A DNA stretch of 64,000 nt from Plotosus lineatus (GCA_024760905.1 CM045732.1:49915996-49979995), one strand, 5' to 3'. Positions 31,145 to 43,850 are shown, counted from the first letter of the stretch. Notes: generated by a model not told the origin, from the sequence alone. Numbers and translations: made by a program.

Positions 31145-32485
31145 TGATTGGTTGTTGAGAGGTTTGTGATCTCCCAATATGAACCCGACTAAAACATTTT
31201 TCTCAGCCCACCAGCACTTAGCCAAAATAAAGACTTCAAATAAAGTCAATCTTTTCTCATTTTCCTTGTTTTTTTTCTCACTCATTATTGAAACAATATC
31301 ACATTAGATTCAATACCAACAGCAAATTTGAACTCAACGGTCCTAAAGAGTTTGAAGAGGAAGAAAGTGACTCAACTTGGTGCTGCAAATGATGAAAAGA
31401 GCAACAGAAATGTTTTTGTTGTTGTTGTTGTTTTTTTGCCAATACTCATGCACAATTAACAAAGAGAACATAAACATTCTTCATTTCCTGTCTCAAGAAC
31501 CTTTTTCTTCACCTCCTTTGAGAATTTTTGTCCCTCACTAGTCGTCTATACAAGCATTTCACAGCCAGTATGAACAAGGTAGGTGTGGAGACCTGTATCG
31601 ATCCAGTGGAGCATTACTTTTAGCAGTACTTTTTTATTTTATTGTATATAATGCCATATAATAAATAACCTTGTTAGTTTGATCAAATACATAGAAACTC
31701 TAGACCTCAGCATTGACCCATTGCCCGCACTATCATTTTGTCTGTCCTTGGTCTTGCCTCAGTGCAAAATTTCTCTGTATTGACCTCACACTTGGTCAAT
31801 AAGTATACTTGATTAATACTATAGTAATATTGCTTTTACAATTTTTAGTTTTATTTTAGTTATTTTTGGTCAAAAAATCTTAATGCTCACATTGCACTTT
31901 TTTAAATTCTAAAATAAAGTTCAGCCAAGGTTAATATCAGACACATGCTTGCAGCTCTTGTTTACAATGAAACCGTGAGTTGGTTACTGAGATATAAGTA
32001 CTGCCATTTTTATTTGCTTTTTGCTATTTTAAATGTCTACCTTTTGTAGTGCTCACTGTTTTGCTTATTGTCTTTGGTATTGTTTTTCTGTTTGCTATGT
32101 CAATCAGTGTTGACAGTTTGTAATACAACAGCTAGCTCAACTTTACATATCTTTTTAGTGTGCATTTAACACTGTTTCATTATACACTACGTATCTCAAG
32201 AAGTATAACTTTTAACATAACAACATATTGCTATCTTAGTTAAAAGTGCTTAAATACAAAAACCATGATTTTGTGTTCATTATGTCCTGCAGTGTGTGTG
32301 TGTGTGTGTGTGTGTATTTATATTGACACAAGCAAAAGACAGCATCATAGCTTGTGTCTGTCAAGAGTCAGGATACCAGTACTGACGTGACCTCGATTTT
32401 TATTAAGAAACTTCTGCTAACAAATGTGTGAGCAATCCCATTTGACAAATACATAATTCATAAATAGTTTAAAAGTAACATTTGG
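31145..32485. other. Nothing recognised apart from simple repeats
   Basis: GTT repeat near 31416-31435 and GT repeat at 32290-32315. No gene signature. Confidence 0.5.
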
Positions 32486-33030
32486 CATTTCCATTGGCAT
32501 AGTGATTGGCATATCCACCTCACAGCAAGAATTTATGGTACTGGATTCAGGTTCCGGGCTTAGGGAAGCCATTACTGTGTACAGTTTGCATGCTCTCCTG
32601 TTGCTTGCATGAGTTTCTACTGGGTACTGCAGTTTCCCAGTGAAGGACCAGTGGTGTAGTGGTTAAGGTGCTGGGCTCATGATCAGGAGGTTGTGTGTTC
32701 GAATCCCAGTTAGGACACACACACCTGTGCTAAGACCTCTGGGCAAGGTCTTGACCACAGGTGTGCCTCTGTTCACCCAGCAGTATAAATGGGTACCAGT
32801 AAAAATATACTGGGAAGGTAACACATGCTATGGAAACTGGGGATAAGCACCAGTCAAAGCAACTGCAGTTTCCTCCCATAGTTTAAATACATGCAAATTA
32901 ATTTAATTTGCTGCTCCGAATTGCCCCTCGGTGAGAGTGTGAATGATCGTGTGTATTGCACCACAATGGACTGGTGAGCACCTCACCTTCACCCAGAGTC
33001 GGCTGAGATAGGCCCAAGATTAATTTGTTT
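32486..33030 (+). mobile_element. SINE D split by a short SINE C
   Basis: The head and middle (tggcatagtgattggcatat, gtttgcatgctctcctgttg, tttctactgggtactgcagt) lie at 32486-32637. The remainder (gcagtttcctcccatagttt, tgctccgaattgcccctcgg, gtcggctgagataggcccaa) lies at 32862-33030. The SINE C at 32638-32861 is nested. Confidence 0.85.
32638..32861 (+). mobile_element. SINE C with internal deletion and 12-bp TSD
   Basis: Good head (agtggtgtagtggttaaggt, gtgttcgaatcccagt) and middle (cagtataaatgggtaccagt). About 45 bases are missing after gggaaggtaac, and it ends at ggataagcaccagtcaaagc. Direct repeat actgcagtttcc at 32626-32637 and 32862-32873. Confidence 0.9.
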
Positions 33031-33050
33031 AATCTGAATCGTGTCCCGTT

Positions 33051-33555
33051 GCCTTCATATTTTATTAGTTATCGTTTACTTTTCCAAGATCATGGAAAAT
33101 CTTGTTGGACCAAAGAATGCATAATTGTCTCCTCATCTTTTAAATTACTATTTAGAGTGCTTCTAAACAAGCTTTTCATTTGTCTTACAAGAATTTGAAA
33201 CCTATCCACTGCTAGCATGATATTAGTAGCTCAACCAACCCTGCAAGCAGACAACCAAAGAGATTCCCCACTGTTTCAAAGCTGTTTGATATCCATGGCA
33301 TGTGCCTCTGCCTTCACAGTACACAGAACACATACAGAAAAATCCTCTACTGTCCCTCAGACTAACAGCCTTTTGAACATTTGGGAGGGAAAAAAAATAG
33401 ATAGGCAGTAAAAGAAATCAAGAAAGATGAAATAGAGTGATTAAATTCTTCTTTATTTATTTATGACACATGCAGCACTTTAAAAAATTGATTTTCAAAT
33501 TAAATTTACCCATTTGTATGTATAAGTACAGTTACATTTGCAAATCATAACATCC
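33051..33555. other. Nothing recognised
   Basis: No gene or repeat signature found. Confidence 0.45.
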
Positions 33556-33935
33556 ACAGTGGGTGGCATATTGATAAGCACTATCGCCTCATGCAAGCAG
33601 GTTTATGCTTTGACACGGTGCCTGTTTGTATTGGGTCTGCAACATTTTCCTCATGCATTGTTTTCCTCTGGGTACTCAGGTTTCTTCCCACAGTCCAACG
33701 GCATTTGAATCAGGCTAACTGCCTACTGCCCAAATTTCCCAGAAGTTTGAATTACAAGTGTGTCTGTGTGTCTGCCTTTCCATGTTAGCCCCACAATAGT
33801 TTGGTGACCCTTCTAGGGTGTGCCCTGCCCAGAATCAACTGGGGTTCATTCCAGCTAAAATGGGCACCACGATGAATAAAGAGCATAGGAACAGAATAAA
33901 TAAATGAAGGACTGAACGAATGAATGTGGCTGACT
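33556..33935 (+). mobile_element. SINE D, diverged
   Basis: gtggcatattgataagcact, cctctgggtactcaggtttc, ttcccacagtccaacggcat and gacccttctagggtgtgccc occur in the SINE D order. The end is gaataaataaatgaagg. Confidence 0.75.
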
Positions 33936-35163
33936 CTCCTTAGCTTTTAAAGGTGCTTTCCTAAAGTGAGTTTTTCCTCCATAATCATTTTAACAACTTG
34001 ATGAACAGTTTATGGTCCCATAAATCAGCATAGTTTGCAAGTTCTGCACACAAACAACACATTAATCAAATACACATTTGAAACAGGTTAACTCTTTAGC
34101 TCACTGAGCTCATCTCATGTGTGAGAGTTTTTTCTATAGACCCCTGCTGTCATACACTGTAATAATTGTACTGCAGCTAGTGACATATAGCTTTGTAATT
34201 GCAGTTTCTTGCTGTGGGTTATAGGTTGAAGTAATAAACACAGTAAATTCCACAATAATTTCAGCTCTTTTACATAAGTCATCTATTTAACTGTTTTAAT
34301 TTCCTGGCATGTAATGTGAAAAAGCAAGTAATTCAAATATAATTATATAATTTCAATCTGCAGGCATAAGTATGAGTGCTAATTATGCATCATTGACGTA
34401 TTCAAGAAGTATACGTGCACTATACTTTTAAATAGAAATAAATTAATTATAAGGTAATCAGTACTGTACTATGTTGGTCTGTCAGGTCACAGATTGATTG
34501 ATATTATTGTACCTTGAGAAAAGTAATCAGAAAAAAGTGTTAGATCTAGAAAAGACAATATAAATAACAAAATGTCTTCTACACGAGTTCGTGAGCATTG
34601 GGTTTAGTTTATACAAACTTATATAGGCAAATCATTCACAGAAAACTGCACAGAAAAAAGATGGGGAAATGAATAATGTGGATTGTGTGCCCTCTTCTCC
34701 AACCCAGCTAGTTTAAAAAGATACTCTGATCAGTAGGCCATGACAGAAATGTACAGAAGAGGCATGTGTATTGTGCCTGGTATAATAAAATGGTTTAAAA
34801 TTAGCTTTATTTTTCTCGCATCCAACTGCTATCTATCATGCAGAGCCATCCAGATTATTAATTATTTAGTGTATTGGGTTTTACAGTGAAGCCCATTTTG
34901 GTCAGAAAATGCTGTTGGTTTTTTTCCATTTATAACATTGTGAGATTTTATTAAATGTGAAATCAGGAACTTCCTTGCCCTAAAAGGTAAACAATGGACT
35001 TTGGCTGGGTTAATTAAAAAAATAGAGTAAGTCTAAATTTTTTACAATAGTAGGTTGATAATGGTTATGTCAATCATAAGGCAGCTGATAATTTTTGTTC
35101 CTTTACCATTTACCAATACCACAAATTAATTGCTAGATTTAAACAGTGTATGTAAAATGTGTA

Positions 35164-35213
<50 letters not shown>

Positions 35214-35744
35214 TGTGGAGCTAATACACACTTTCAAAATTCAAGAGTGTTCATTTGTCATTATGTTCACACATGACGAAATTTCGTAAAACAAAAACAC
35301 AAAAAGATACGAAAAAAAAACTGAGGGCTCCAAGCCACCATATGCACATGTGTTGCCGCCATGTTAACCGCATCAGTTTTTGTTTATATTATGGGTCTTT
35401 AAAACACACGCGTGCTCTGTCGAACTTGTAGAAGAAGTTGAACTTCTAATTATCTAATTAGCTTCCAGTGTTAGACCTATTGGAAAGTTCCTGTCTATGT
35501 AAATGTAATGACTATATTTACAACTTCTGTTAGTACTCAATTACGATAGTCATTACAATTACAGCGATAGGAATGGTGGTCTGGGTAAAAGGGGAGGTAA
35601 TGTAAGTAGATTTGTAGACATGAGAACTTTGTGAATACAGGGCTTCACTGCATAAACAGGTTGTTAAAAATGTAAAAATATATATATATATCATTGGTTA
35701 TCAGAAAATTGTAGTGCAATGACCAATAATTTGGTCAAGAGAAA
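33936..35744. other. Unique DNA with a TAA microsatellite
   Basis: (TAA)n at 35165-35211 is the only structured feature I see. No exon or repeat family recognised. Confidence 0.5.
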
Positions 35745-35927
35745 CTTTGTCATTTATAGCATTGGGCAGATGTTCTCTATCCAGAGCGAATTACAATTAA
35801 AATTTTTTATACAACTAAGCAACAGAGGGTTATGGACCTTGCTAAAAGGCACAAAGAGTGGTGATAGAACCGCTCATCTTCTGATCAGTAAACCATTGCC
35901 TTAACCACATAGCCACCATTGCCCATC
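35745..35927 (-). mobile_element. SINE F (tRNA-like), minus strand
   Basis: On the minus strand a head gggcaatggtggctatgtgg, then a B box around cggttctatcacc, precedes the body agggttatgg.cc and a motif seen on the plus strand as tatccagagcgaattacaat. The combination is widespread in teleost genomes. A second fragment is at 49602. Confidence 0.7.
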
Positions 35928-36444
35928 ACAAAGTTGAAGTCCCCATATAAATTGGTTGGTGCTACCAATGGTTATACCATTATTGGTTGTCATTAAACTG
36001 GTAAAAAAAAAAATACTTGTAAATGATAAATATGAATCATGCATAATGTTTAGGGGCTAGCTCAGCTTGCAGAGAAAATAGATCTGAACATCTGTTCAGA
36101 CAGATGCTGGTATAGTATTTCATCTGTGGGTCTCTATATACAGACAATAAATTGGGCCTGTCACTGTACCTTCCAGATTGTATCATTTATAGGTGTACAT
36201 ATCCCTCTTACTTTAGCCTTTTGGGTTGATTAGGGATGACTTATCATATTACTATATTTCACAACCAATGTTTTCAACCAGTGTCACTTATTTGAGGTAA
36301 CTGGTGTTTTGGTTGGGCACATTTTAAAAATTCATATTAGTTGAATACAGTAAGCCAATATATTGTTTACAACCATTTGTTTTTGCAGTGTTACTATTAT
36401 TTAGACCATGTCTCTCAACCAGTGGTAGAAAGTGTACTTTAATA

Positions 36445-36540
36445 TTCATTTATTCGTTTTTCTGAACCGCTTCATCCCCATCTCAGCTGACTCTGGGTGA
36501 GGGCGTAGTACACCATGGACAGCTCGCCAGGCCATCACAG
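36445..36540 (-). repeat. SINE B/D tail fragment, minus strand
   Basis: tctgaaccgcttcatcccca, ctcagctgactctgggtgag and ggacagctcgccaggccatc are the antisense tail. Confidence 0.8.
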
Positions 36541-36729
36541 TTGCTATATAATTGTGAAAGGAAAAAGTGTTTACTCATACAAAGCACCTCGTAGCCTGTT
36601 AATGCTTGTCAATATTCATTATAACTTGGTTTCCACACATATTTGTTTAATTTCTTAGTGAATACATGTACTTTCAGGTATGAGGATGCTGGCAAAATTT
36701 GTGATTAGCTGACCTGAGTTTTTAATTCT

Positions 36730-36976
36730 TGGGATCTCAAACTCATTCCACAAAGGGATGCTGTGGCTGCATGTTTTTCTTTCAACAAAGTAGCAGCACA
36801 CAGGATTTGGCTCATTTAATCAACTGATCTGAGTCTTCAGGCAATTGATTGGTCAATCTGTATGACTCAGATTCGGATCAGTTGATTAAATGAGCCAAGT
36901 TTGATGTGCTGCTACTTTGTTGAAACAAAAACTTGCAGCCACAGTGGCTCTTTGAGGAATGAATTTGAGATCCCTG
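36730..36976. mobile_element. hAT-type palindromic MITE
   Basis: The left arm (tgggatctcaaactcattcc at 36730, then caacaaagtagcagcacaca, ggctcatttaatcaactgat) and the right arm are inverted copies over about 100 bases each, around a 30-base centre with caattgattggtcaatctg. Termini of CAGGGATCTCAAA type are typical of fish hAT MITEs. No clean 8-bp duplication was found. Confidence 0.7.
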
Positions 36977-37446
36977 CTCTAATTGCTTGTCTTAACATTT
37001 CCAACTGTTTATCAAACATTCCACTTTTAAATGGCAGGTAGCTGGTAGTTTGAGTTCTCTTTTGTTTTTGCTTCATGTGCTTCGTTTTAATGTGATTGGA
37101 CAGATCTATGGGTGCATACCCATTGGCTGCCATTGTGGATACACAACTGTGACTATCACTTTTGTTCCTGAGCTGGCTGCCCAGTACTTTGAGTAAAACG
37201 TTGGATATCTATAAACAATCTGAATGGGGGAAGAGGATAAACAAGCTTGGACTGGATTGATCTGATTTACAAAGTAAGCAGGAGACCAGCTCACATCCAG
37301 TGCATGCTGTTATCTATTTACTCTATGTTTTATCTAGTGTATACCAGTTGAAAAAAAAACTCATTCTGTGCATAATTTCATGTAGTGACAATCATTTTGC
37401 ACTGCAGGATAAAGGGGCAAGTGTCAACCCAATCATAATTAGAATA
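36977..37446. other. Nothing recognised
   Basis: No gene or repeat signature found. Confidence 0.45.
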
Positions 37447-37912
37447 CTGGAATCCCTCGCTACTTCGCGCTTCAATTCATGCTTCAGTGCATCGTGTTTT
37501 TTTTTTCTAAATATATTCATCGAATTAAAAAATAAGGAAATTAAGGAAGAATAGAGGAAAATTTTAAGGAAAATGCCACAAAAACAAGGCCAATTATGCA
37601 AAAAAAAAAAAAAAAAAAAAAAAAACCTCCCATCAAAACTGGCTACCTTTTTGGGAGGTGTGCATCTGAGGGCGTGCACGTGCATGCGTCTGTATGTGTG
37701 TATTTATATTTTATTTACACCTTATGCATTATTTTTTAATGTTTAATTGTTATTATAAGCATTTATAGCATGGAATATGTATTTATTAATATTTTATACA
37801 CATATACATGTATGTATACATCAGTCGGAGGGGGGTTGATCCTACTTTGCGGAATTCGGTGGTCGTGGGGGGATCTCGGTCCTAATTAACCACGGAAAGT
37901 GAGGGATCCCTG
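37447..37912 (+). mobile_element. Tigger/pogo-like MITE
   Basis: Left end CTGGAATCCCTCGCTACTTC (two changes from the usual CAGGGATCCC) and right end AAAGTGAGGGATCCCTG, flanked by TA. The poly-A stretch (37600-37625) and TG-rich tract are as in the 24486 copy. Confidence 0.9.
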
Positions 37913-37914
37913 TA

Positions 37915-38813
37915 TCACTAATGCATTCTTTATATTAAAATATATTAAAGTTAATGCACTATGTGTAATCTGGATCTGAAATTCCCCTCTAACACAACTC
38001 CACACCCTCCATACACACAAACCCCCAGTTTTATTTTTAAGAATTTTCCTCATTTATTCAAGAAAAACAGAAGAAAATGATGAAGGAAGGAAATATTATC
38101 TCTGCTCACCTATCTATACAGTCAATACCCAGACATGCCCAATAAAGCACAGATGACCTTTATTTATAATCTACCCTTCTTCCACAACTCAAAAGAGGCC
38201 ATATATTTTTTATATCTCAAACAAGAGTCAGGTAAATTAGGCTTCATCTTGAACCATAATTTTTCCTTATTTTACATTAACTGTCTGCATGCTGTCTGAC
38301 AAACTTACACAAGATGTAATGCTATTTCCCAGTCATGACTATGAAGTCATCAGCTAGCTAGACATACTCTCCAGATGAAAGCACTACAGATAGTTTTTTG
38401 TAGACCCAAAATAAATTTCTAAAATTGCATTTCAGGGTTATATTTTTTTATTCCTAGGCATTGGGAAGACAGAAATGATGATGGCACAGATGACGCAAAA
38501 GAGAGATGCAAGACTGAATGTTCTATTGTCTAGAGAAACCTTGGAACATAGTAAGGCGAGGGATTTTTTTTATTCATACTAACCATCATGTTAAATAATA
38601 TAGTTGACAGTGGACAAACAAGTGAAACTAACAGGAATTAAAGGATGTGATCCAAACTGTTTGGTGCCAGATACAACAGAACATCCTCAGAGGTCTTGTA
38701 CAGTCCATCCCCTGGTGGGTTTTGGTGACACAATTGGTACCTACACTGTGGTTTTAATATTGCCGCTGATTGTATATATGTGTGTATATACATATTGCTC
38801 TGGCTGCTTGGTG
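37915..38813. other. Nothing recognised
   Basis: No gene or repeat signature found. Confidence 0.45.
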
Positions 38814-38815
38814 TA

Positions 38816-39746
38816 CAGGGATCCCTCACTTTCCACATTTAAATGGGACCGAGACACCCACCCACCCACCCACCGCGCGCGCACGTGCGCGACTGCCAAA
38901 TTCCGTGAAGTAGGATTGACCCCCCCTGACTGACGTATACGTACATATATAAGTGTGTATAATGTCAATAAATACATATTCAACATTATAAATGCTTATA
39001 ATAACAATTAAACATTCAAAAATAATGCATAAGATGTAAATAAAATATAAATACAGGGATCCCTGCCTACTTCACACTTCAATTCATGCGGCTTCGGTGC
39101 ATCACCTTTTTTTATAAATATTCATCGAAATAAAAAAATAACAAAATTAAGTAAGAAAAGGTGAAAATATTAAGGAAAATGAAAGGCCAATTATACAAAA
39201 AAAACCATAAACAAACAAAACAAAAAACAACCTAAAATCTCACATCAAAATTACATTTTTGTGAGGTGCGCATCTGCGTGCGTGCGTCTTTATGTGTGTG
39301 AATTTATATTTTCTTATGCATTTATATCTTTATATCTTATGCATTATTTTTTATTGTTTAATTGTTATTATAAGTATTTATAGCATTGAATGTGTATTTA
39401 TTGATATCATATGCTGTACACATATATATGTATGTATACGTCAGTCAGGGGGGGTTGGGGAGGTTGATCCTTCTTCACGGATTTCAGTTATGGGGGGATC
39501 TCGGTCCCAATTAACAGCAGAAAGTGAGGGATCCCTGTAATCACACATACGGACACATGAGCGCACACAGATGCATACCTCACATAAAAATGTAATTACT
39601 TTTGATGGGGGGTTTTGGGCTGGGTTTTTTTTGTTGTTGTTTTTGTTTGTTTGGGGGGGGGGTTGCATAATTGGCATAAAAAAGATTAAAAAAAAAACGC
39701 GATGCAAGCCGCATGAATTGAAGCCCGAAGTAGCGAGGGATCCCTG
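38816..39746 (-). mobile_element. Tigger-like MITE, minus strand, with a self-insertion
   Basis: The antisense copy starts CAGGGATCCCTCACTTTCCA at 38816 and ends tagcgagggatccctg at 39746, with TA outside both ends. Its TG-rich middle is interrupted by a sense copy of the same family (39054-39537). A CACC and CG repeat patch (38854-38892) is private to this copy. Confidence 0.9.
39054..39537 (+). mobile_element. Tigger-like MITE inserted inside another copy
   Basis: Complete sense copy from CAGGGATCCCTGCCTACTTC to AAAGTGAGGGATCCCTG, with TA at 39052-39053 and 39538-39539. The host copy's sequence continues on each side, so this insertion is the younger event. Confidence 0.92.
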
Positions 39747-39812
39747 TATATATATGTAAAATGATGTAAGTGGCATTTGTATGCTCAAAATTTCTAAGTG
39801 TTTAAACGTGAC

Positions 39813-39821
39813 TGTGTGTGT

Positions 39822-39872
<51 letters not shown>
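39813..39872. repeat. (GT)n microsatellite
   Basis: About 28 GT units with one TA interruption. Confidence 0.95.
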
Positions 39873-39875
<3 letters not shown>

Positions 39876-40568
39876 AATCTCACCAGAATTAGTCTGCAGG
39901 GTTTGAAGAAGAACAGTGATTGCCTTGGCTTTGTTGGACCAGGTGGGCTGAAAATGCACGTCAGTAAATATGTCCAGTTCATTTATGTTGTTCTGCAAAA
40001 GTGGCTTTATTGTAAATGATTGATCTGAGAGAGAACGCTCAAGAGAACTTCACTACCCATATCTCCAGGGAATGTTTTATTACGACAGTATCCATAATAA
40101 AAAAAAAAACTGTTGTTCCATGGTTTTTTTGCACTCAGCAAGTACAGTTTTGTTAAAAAAATTGATTTTGATTTCCTTTTTTTTTTTTTTTTGTATTGCA
40201 CTGTATTGCAGCTCACTAATGACCATATCAGAAAAGATTTACAGTTCAGCAATACTTTTCACGTAAACCTGTTTTGTGAATAATCTATTGTTTTTCCAAT
40301 CCTTTGCTTCTCTGCATGTTATTCAGAGCCCTGATTTGCCTGCAGGGTATATAATTTATGGATGAAGTGTGTGATTAAATGAGTATGTAAAGGTTACTGC
40401 AAATAGCAAGTACAGCATTTAGTTTAGAATTAAAGGGGGCTGTGGTGTAATCTGAATTTTCTTTGTCTCTCTCTCTCTAGATTTATATCCTTTTTTCAAC
40501 AAAATATGAACTATTCAAAATATTTTTAAATTTAACGAGTAACTGGATTTTTCTTTCATATCACTTTC
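39873..40568. other. Nothing recognised
   Basis: Contains a T run at 40178-40192 and a CT stretch near 40464. No gene signature. Confidence 0.45.
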
Positions 40569-40884
40569 AGTTCATTTTCTATGATCGCTTAATCCTAAGT
40601 AGGGTCACGGGGAGAATGGTGCCCATCCCAGCCGACTCCAGACGAGGGCAGAGTACACCCTGGACAGGGCAGAAACATGGTGATTGCTTTGCAGCCTACT
40701 CTTGTCGGAAGTTAGCAATGGTTCTTTCAATGAACCTCACACCATAGATAGTGAGAGACATGGCCCACCTTTGATAACCCAGGTAGCACTGGGGGTACAG
40801 TGACGACCTGTGGTGAGTGGGGCTTGAACCTCCAACCTTAGGATCAGTGATCCAGCGCCCTTTACCACTAGGCTACTACTGCCC
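40569..40884 (-). mobile_element. SINE B, minus strand
   Basis: Tail (taagtagggtcacggggaga, gcagagtacaccctggacag), body (agcaatggttctttcaatga, atggcccacctttgataacc) and head (cttgaacctccaaccttagg, ctttaccactaggctactac) in reverse order. Confidence 0.88.
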
Positions 40885-40917
40885 TTCTTTATCATTTTAT
40901 TAAGTGATTTATTAATT

Positions 40918-41115
40918 TATTTTCCATAACCAATTTATTTTGGTCAGTGTGGTAATTAACATAGTTGGCGATTTAGCCTAGCCAGTCTCCCCAATATGTT
41001 TCTTGGACCAAAAGGGAAAACCCAAAGAATCCACCCAAATTTTGAGAGAACATTCAAAACTTGACATAAACCGTACCCTAAGTTTGGGATCAAACTCAGA
41101 ACCATGGAATTGTAA
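40918..41115 (-). repeat. Degenerate SINE D, minus strand
   Basis: gtgtggtaattaacatagtt, agcctagccagtctccccaa and gagagaacattcaaaacttg, then gggatcaaactcagaaccat, follow the reversed SINE D order with heavy divergence. Confidence 0.5.
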
Positions 41116-41117
41116 AG

Positions 41118-41613
41118 TCATTCATTTTCTAAGCTGCTTAATCCTAATTAGGAACACAGGGATGTTGGCACCTTGATTCTAGGCACCCTGAATAGCTTAC
41201 CGGGCCATTACATGGTCACCACAGTGAATCTTCTGATTCACAGGTTTTGATTTGGCATAAGTTTTTACGTCGGATGCCCTTCCTGACACAACCCTTTAGC
41301 AAAGCAGCTACTCTTTACGAAAGTCGGCAATGGTTCTTTTACATGAACCTTTCACCATAGACAGTGAGAGACATGGCCGGCCTTTGATAACCCAGTTAGC
41401 TGTACTGGGGGGACAGTGCCAACCTTGTTGAGAGTGGGACTCGAACCCCCAACCTTAGGATCACAGATCCCGCACCCTTTACCACCAGGCCACCACTGCC
41501 CTGGGAGGAACCTATACAGGCACGGAGTGACCATGGAAACTCAACGCTCATCACAGAATTAAACTCGGGACCTTCTTGCTGTGAATCAAACACTGCACCA
41601 CCATGAATTAAAA
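41118..41613 (-). mobile_element. SINE D, minus strand, split by SINE A
   Basis: Tail at 41118-41214 (ctaagctgcttaatcctaat, accctgaatagcttaccggg) and head side at 41503-41613 (tgggaggaacctatacaggc, ttaaactcgggaccttcttg, aacactgcaccaccatg). SINE A is nested between. Confidence 0.85.
41216..41500 (-). mobile_element. SINE A, minus strand, nested in SINE D
   Basis: LINE-like tail (gtcaccacagtgaatcttct), LINE 5'-like piece (ttttacgtcggatgcccttc), body and head (ggactcgaacccccaacctt, taccaccaggccaccactgc). Part of the body between gcaaa and gcagctactc is deleted (about 25 bases). Confidence 0.9.
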
Positions 41614-41815
41614 TGAGTTCAGGTAAAATATTGGTATGAATGATTGTGAGCTGTTATAATCCATACAGCAAAATATAAGCCCAGGAATCAATCATGAGAG
41701 ATCTGATGATTTAATAAAAGACAAGACAAGACAAGACAAGACAAGACAAGTTTATTTTTGCATTTGGGGCCTCGTGACCCATAGTGCTAATACACAAAAT
41801 ACATACAGTGTGCTT

Positions 41816-42690
41816 TTAATACAATTTTTCATATAATCTTGGCAGATTTCTTTTCAAGTATAATGACACAGATCTGATAAGTTTTACATTAGTAGATGAT
41901 ATTAACTGATTCATTTTAAAAATGGAAGGTTCATTATAACAATATTCTGGTAAAAACAGCTGTCTGCTGGCCTTAAAATAAGGACAAATAAGTAAGAAAT
42001 GATGCTCAGCTTCCTTGCAGTCTAAACTACACTTTGTGCACAGCATATTGGGATTTTCATTACATTTAAATCGAGATAACTGAATTTTCAACTTGTGTGA
42101 AACCCAACAGAATTTACAATATAATCTTAGTAAATCGTTTTCTGTAAACAATTCCGCTACATACTTCTCTACACCTAAATTGGATTTAAAACAACTATAA
42201 TATTTTAGAAAAGATGATTCGAAAATTTTAGAGCGGCAATTTTGAAATTGAATATCCTTACATCTTTGTGAAAATACTTCCATAAATAAGTTTGTCCTAC
42301 CACAATCTTGATCAATCTACACATGTGCAAACCCAGTTTCAAACAATAATGCCCGAATACGAGAAACACAACAAATTTTATTTTGCTCATCAAACCACTT
42401 CAACATTTCATAACAAGCCCTTGGGTAACGCAAACTATCTATATGAATAAGTCTACACCAGTAACTAATCCAATGACTGCAATATCTAACACACATATAA
42501 CTCCTCCCCGTATCACCAAGGATAATGTTACTAGACGTATGTTTAGAAACCCCAAGACACCTTTTGAAGAAATCAGATTGGACTTTTTCAATTGGTTCCC
42601 TGAAACTATAACCCTAAATTTCTGCACCATACAATAATACTGCAGAAATCTTATAATCAAAAATTTTAGCAATAGTGTGAAATGGCAGTG
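41816..42690 (-). pseudogene. LINE ORF2 C-terminal region
   Basis: The 155-codon last open segment contains CTKCSLDCKEAEHHFLLICP (a C-x2-C ... H ... C pattern, 42040-41980 region), found at the C-terminus of several LINE lineages. It ends YLKRNLPRLYEKLY. Upstream, in shifted frames to about 42690, are ISAVLLYGAEI and FDEQNKICCVSRIRALLFET, the region following the RT thumb. It probably binds nucleic acid during target-primed reverse transcription. Confidence 0.8.
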
Positions 42691-42943
42691 AATGAAAAGA
42701 ATTGATTAATCTATATACTGGAACAATTGCTTTTCTTGTCTAGATAGAAATAGTATCACACGCTCTCGACCAAATTAAGCTTGAAGAAAATGTATGTCCT
42801 AAATACTTATAATACAAAATGCACTTGAGTTCCCTACCAGCATATGTCTGACACTCCTTCTGTTTTAATGGACCCCCATTTCTGAAAACGACAACATTAG
42901 AATTGTCAAGATTTACATCAAAACACCATTTAATGCAGACCTT

Positions 42944-43850
42944 TTAAAGAAAATCTAGGTTTTTTTGTAAACCTATCACTGTGTCATCAACCAAAGCAAG
43001 ATCATCTGAAAATAAAAGTAATAGTATTTCCTTAATATTCTCTTGAACAAATATGCCTCTAAGATCACTTTGATTAAATTCATACACAATTTCATTAATA
43101 AAAATGATAAAGAGAACTGGGCTTAACATACACCCCTGACGAACACCGGCAGAAGTGGTGAAGTTACCTGAGAACCCTTCTCTTGCCTTAACACACGCCT
43201 TAACCTTTGCATACATATCACAAAGAACATTAAATAATTTACCACATATACCCTTTTGATGAAGAACATACAAAAGTTTTTGGCGATTAACTAAATCGAA
43301 AGCCTTACGAAAGTCAATAAAAGCTACATAAAAATGATGCCTTGGTTTTCATAAATATTTTTCACATAATGACTGGAGAGTAAATATATTACCAATAGTC
43401 AAATAATTACTCCGAAAGCCTGCTTGTGATTCATAAATAATTTCATTTAATTCTACCCATTTTCTGATTCTATTCTCAATTATAGAAGTAAAGACTTTAC
43501 CTAAAACATTTAATAAAGATATACCACGATAATTATTGGGATCCATAACATCACCCTTCTTAAATAAAGTAGCCACCATTCCAATATTCCAACTGTCAGG
43601 AAAAACACCACTGTCCAAAACCGAGTGAAACGGAATCTCAAAAAAAGGAACTAAAACTGTAGCCTTCTGTATGAACTCTGGGGGAATACCATCCACACCG
43701 CCAGATTTACCATTCTTAAGTGAATTCAATGCTTTCCTTATCTCCATTTGAGAAATAGGCTCAGACAATAAAAAGGAATTATTACAAACATCACAACTTT
43801 CACTACCATGGTTTTTCATAAAATTTCCAACTACGTACTTCATCCAATGG
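42944..43850 (-). pseudogene. LINE ORF2 reverse transcriptase, two frames
   Basis: First segment (43843-43349): EIRKALNSLKNGKSGGVDGI, then FPDSWNIGMVATLFKKGD, NNYRGISLLNVLGKVFTSII and ESQAGFRSN, the fingers and start of the palm. After a frame change at 43350 comes the AFIDFRKAFDLVNRQ-type palm stretch with the first catalytic Asp (43330-43280). The second segment has SAGVRQGCMLSPVLFIIFIN and LLFSDDLALVDD (FSDD in place of FADD/YADD). Catalytic Asp residues are kept, so the frameshifts inactivate it. Confidence 0.88.

Noticed and set aside
35745..35927. Voltage-type or channel-like short open frame at 35719-35904
   Set aside because: It is a plus-strand shadow of an antisense tRNA-derived SINE and has no domain.
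39441..39998. 185-codon minus-strand open frame
   Set aside because: It runs through a GT microsatellite and the ends of two Tigger-like MITEs; no domain and no reason to be coding.
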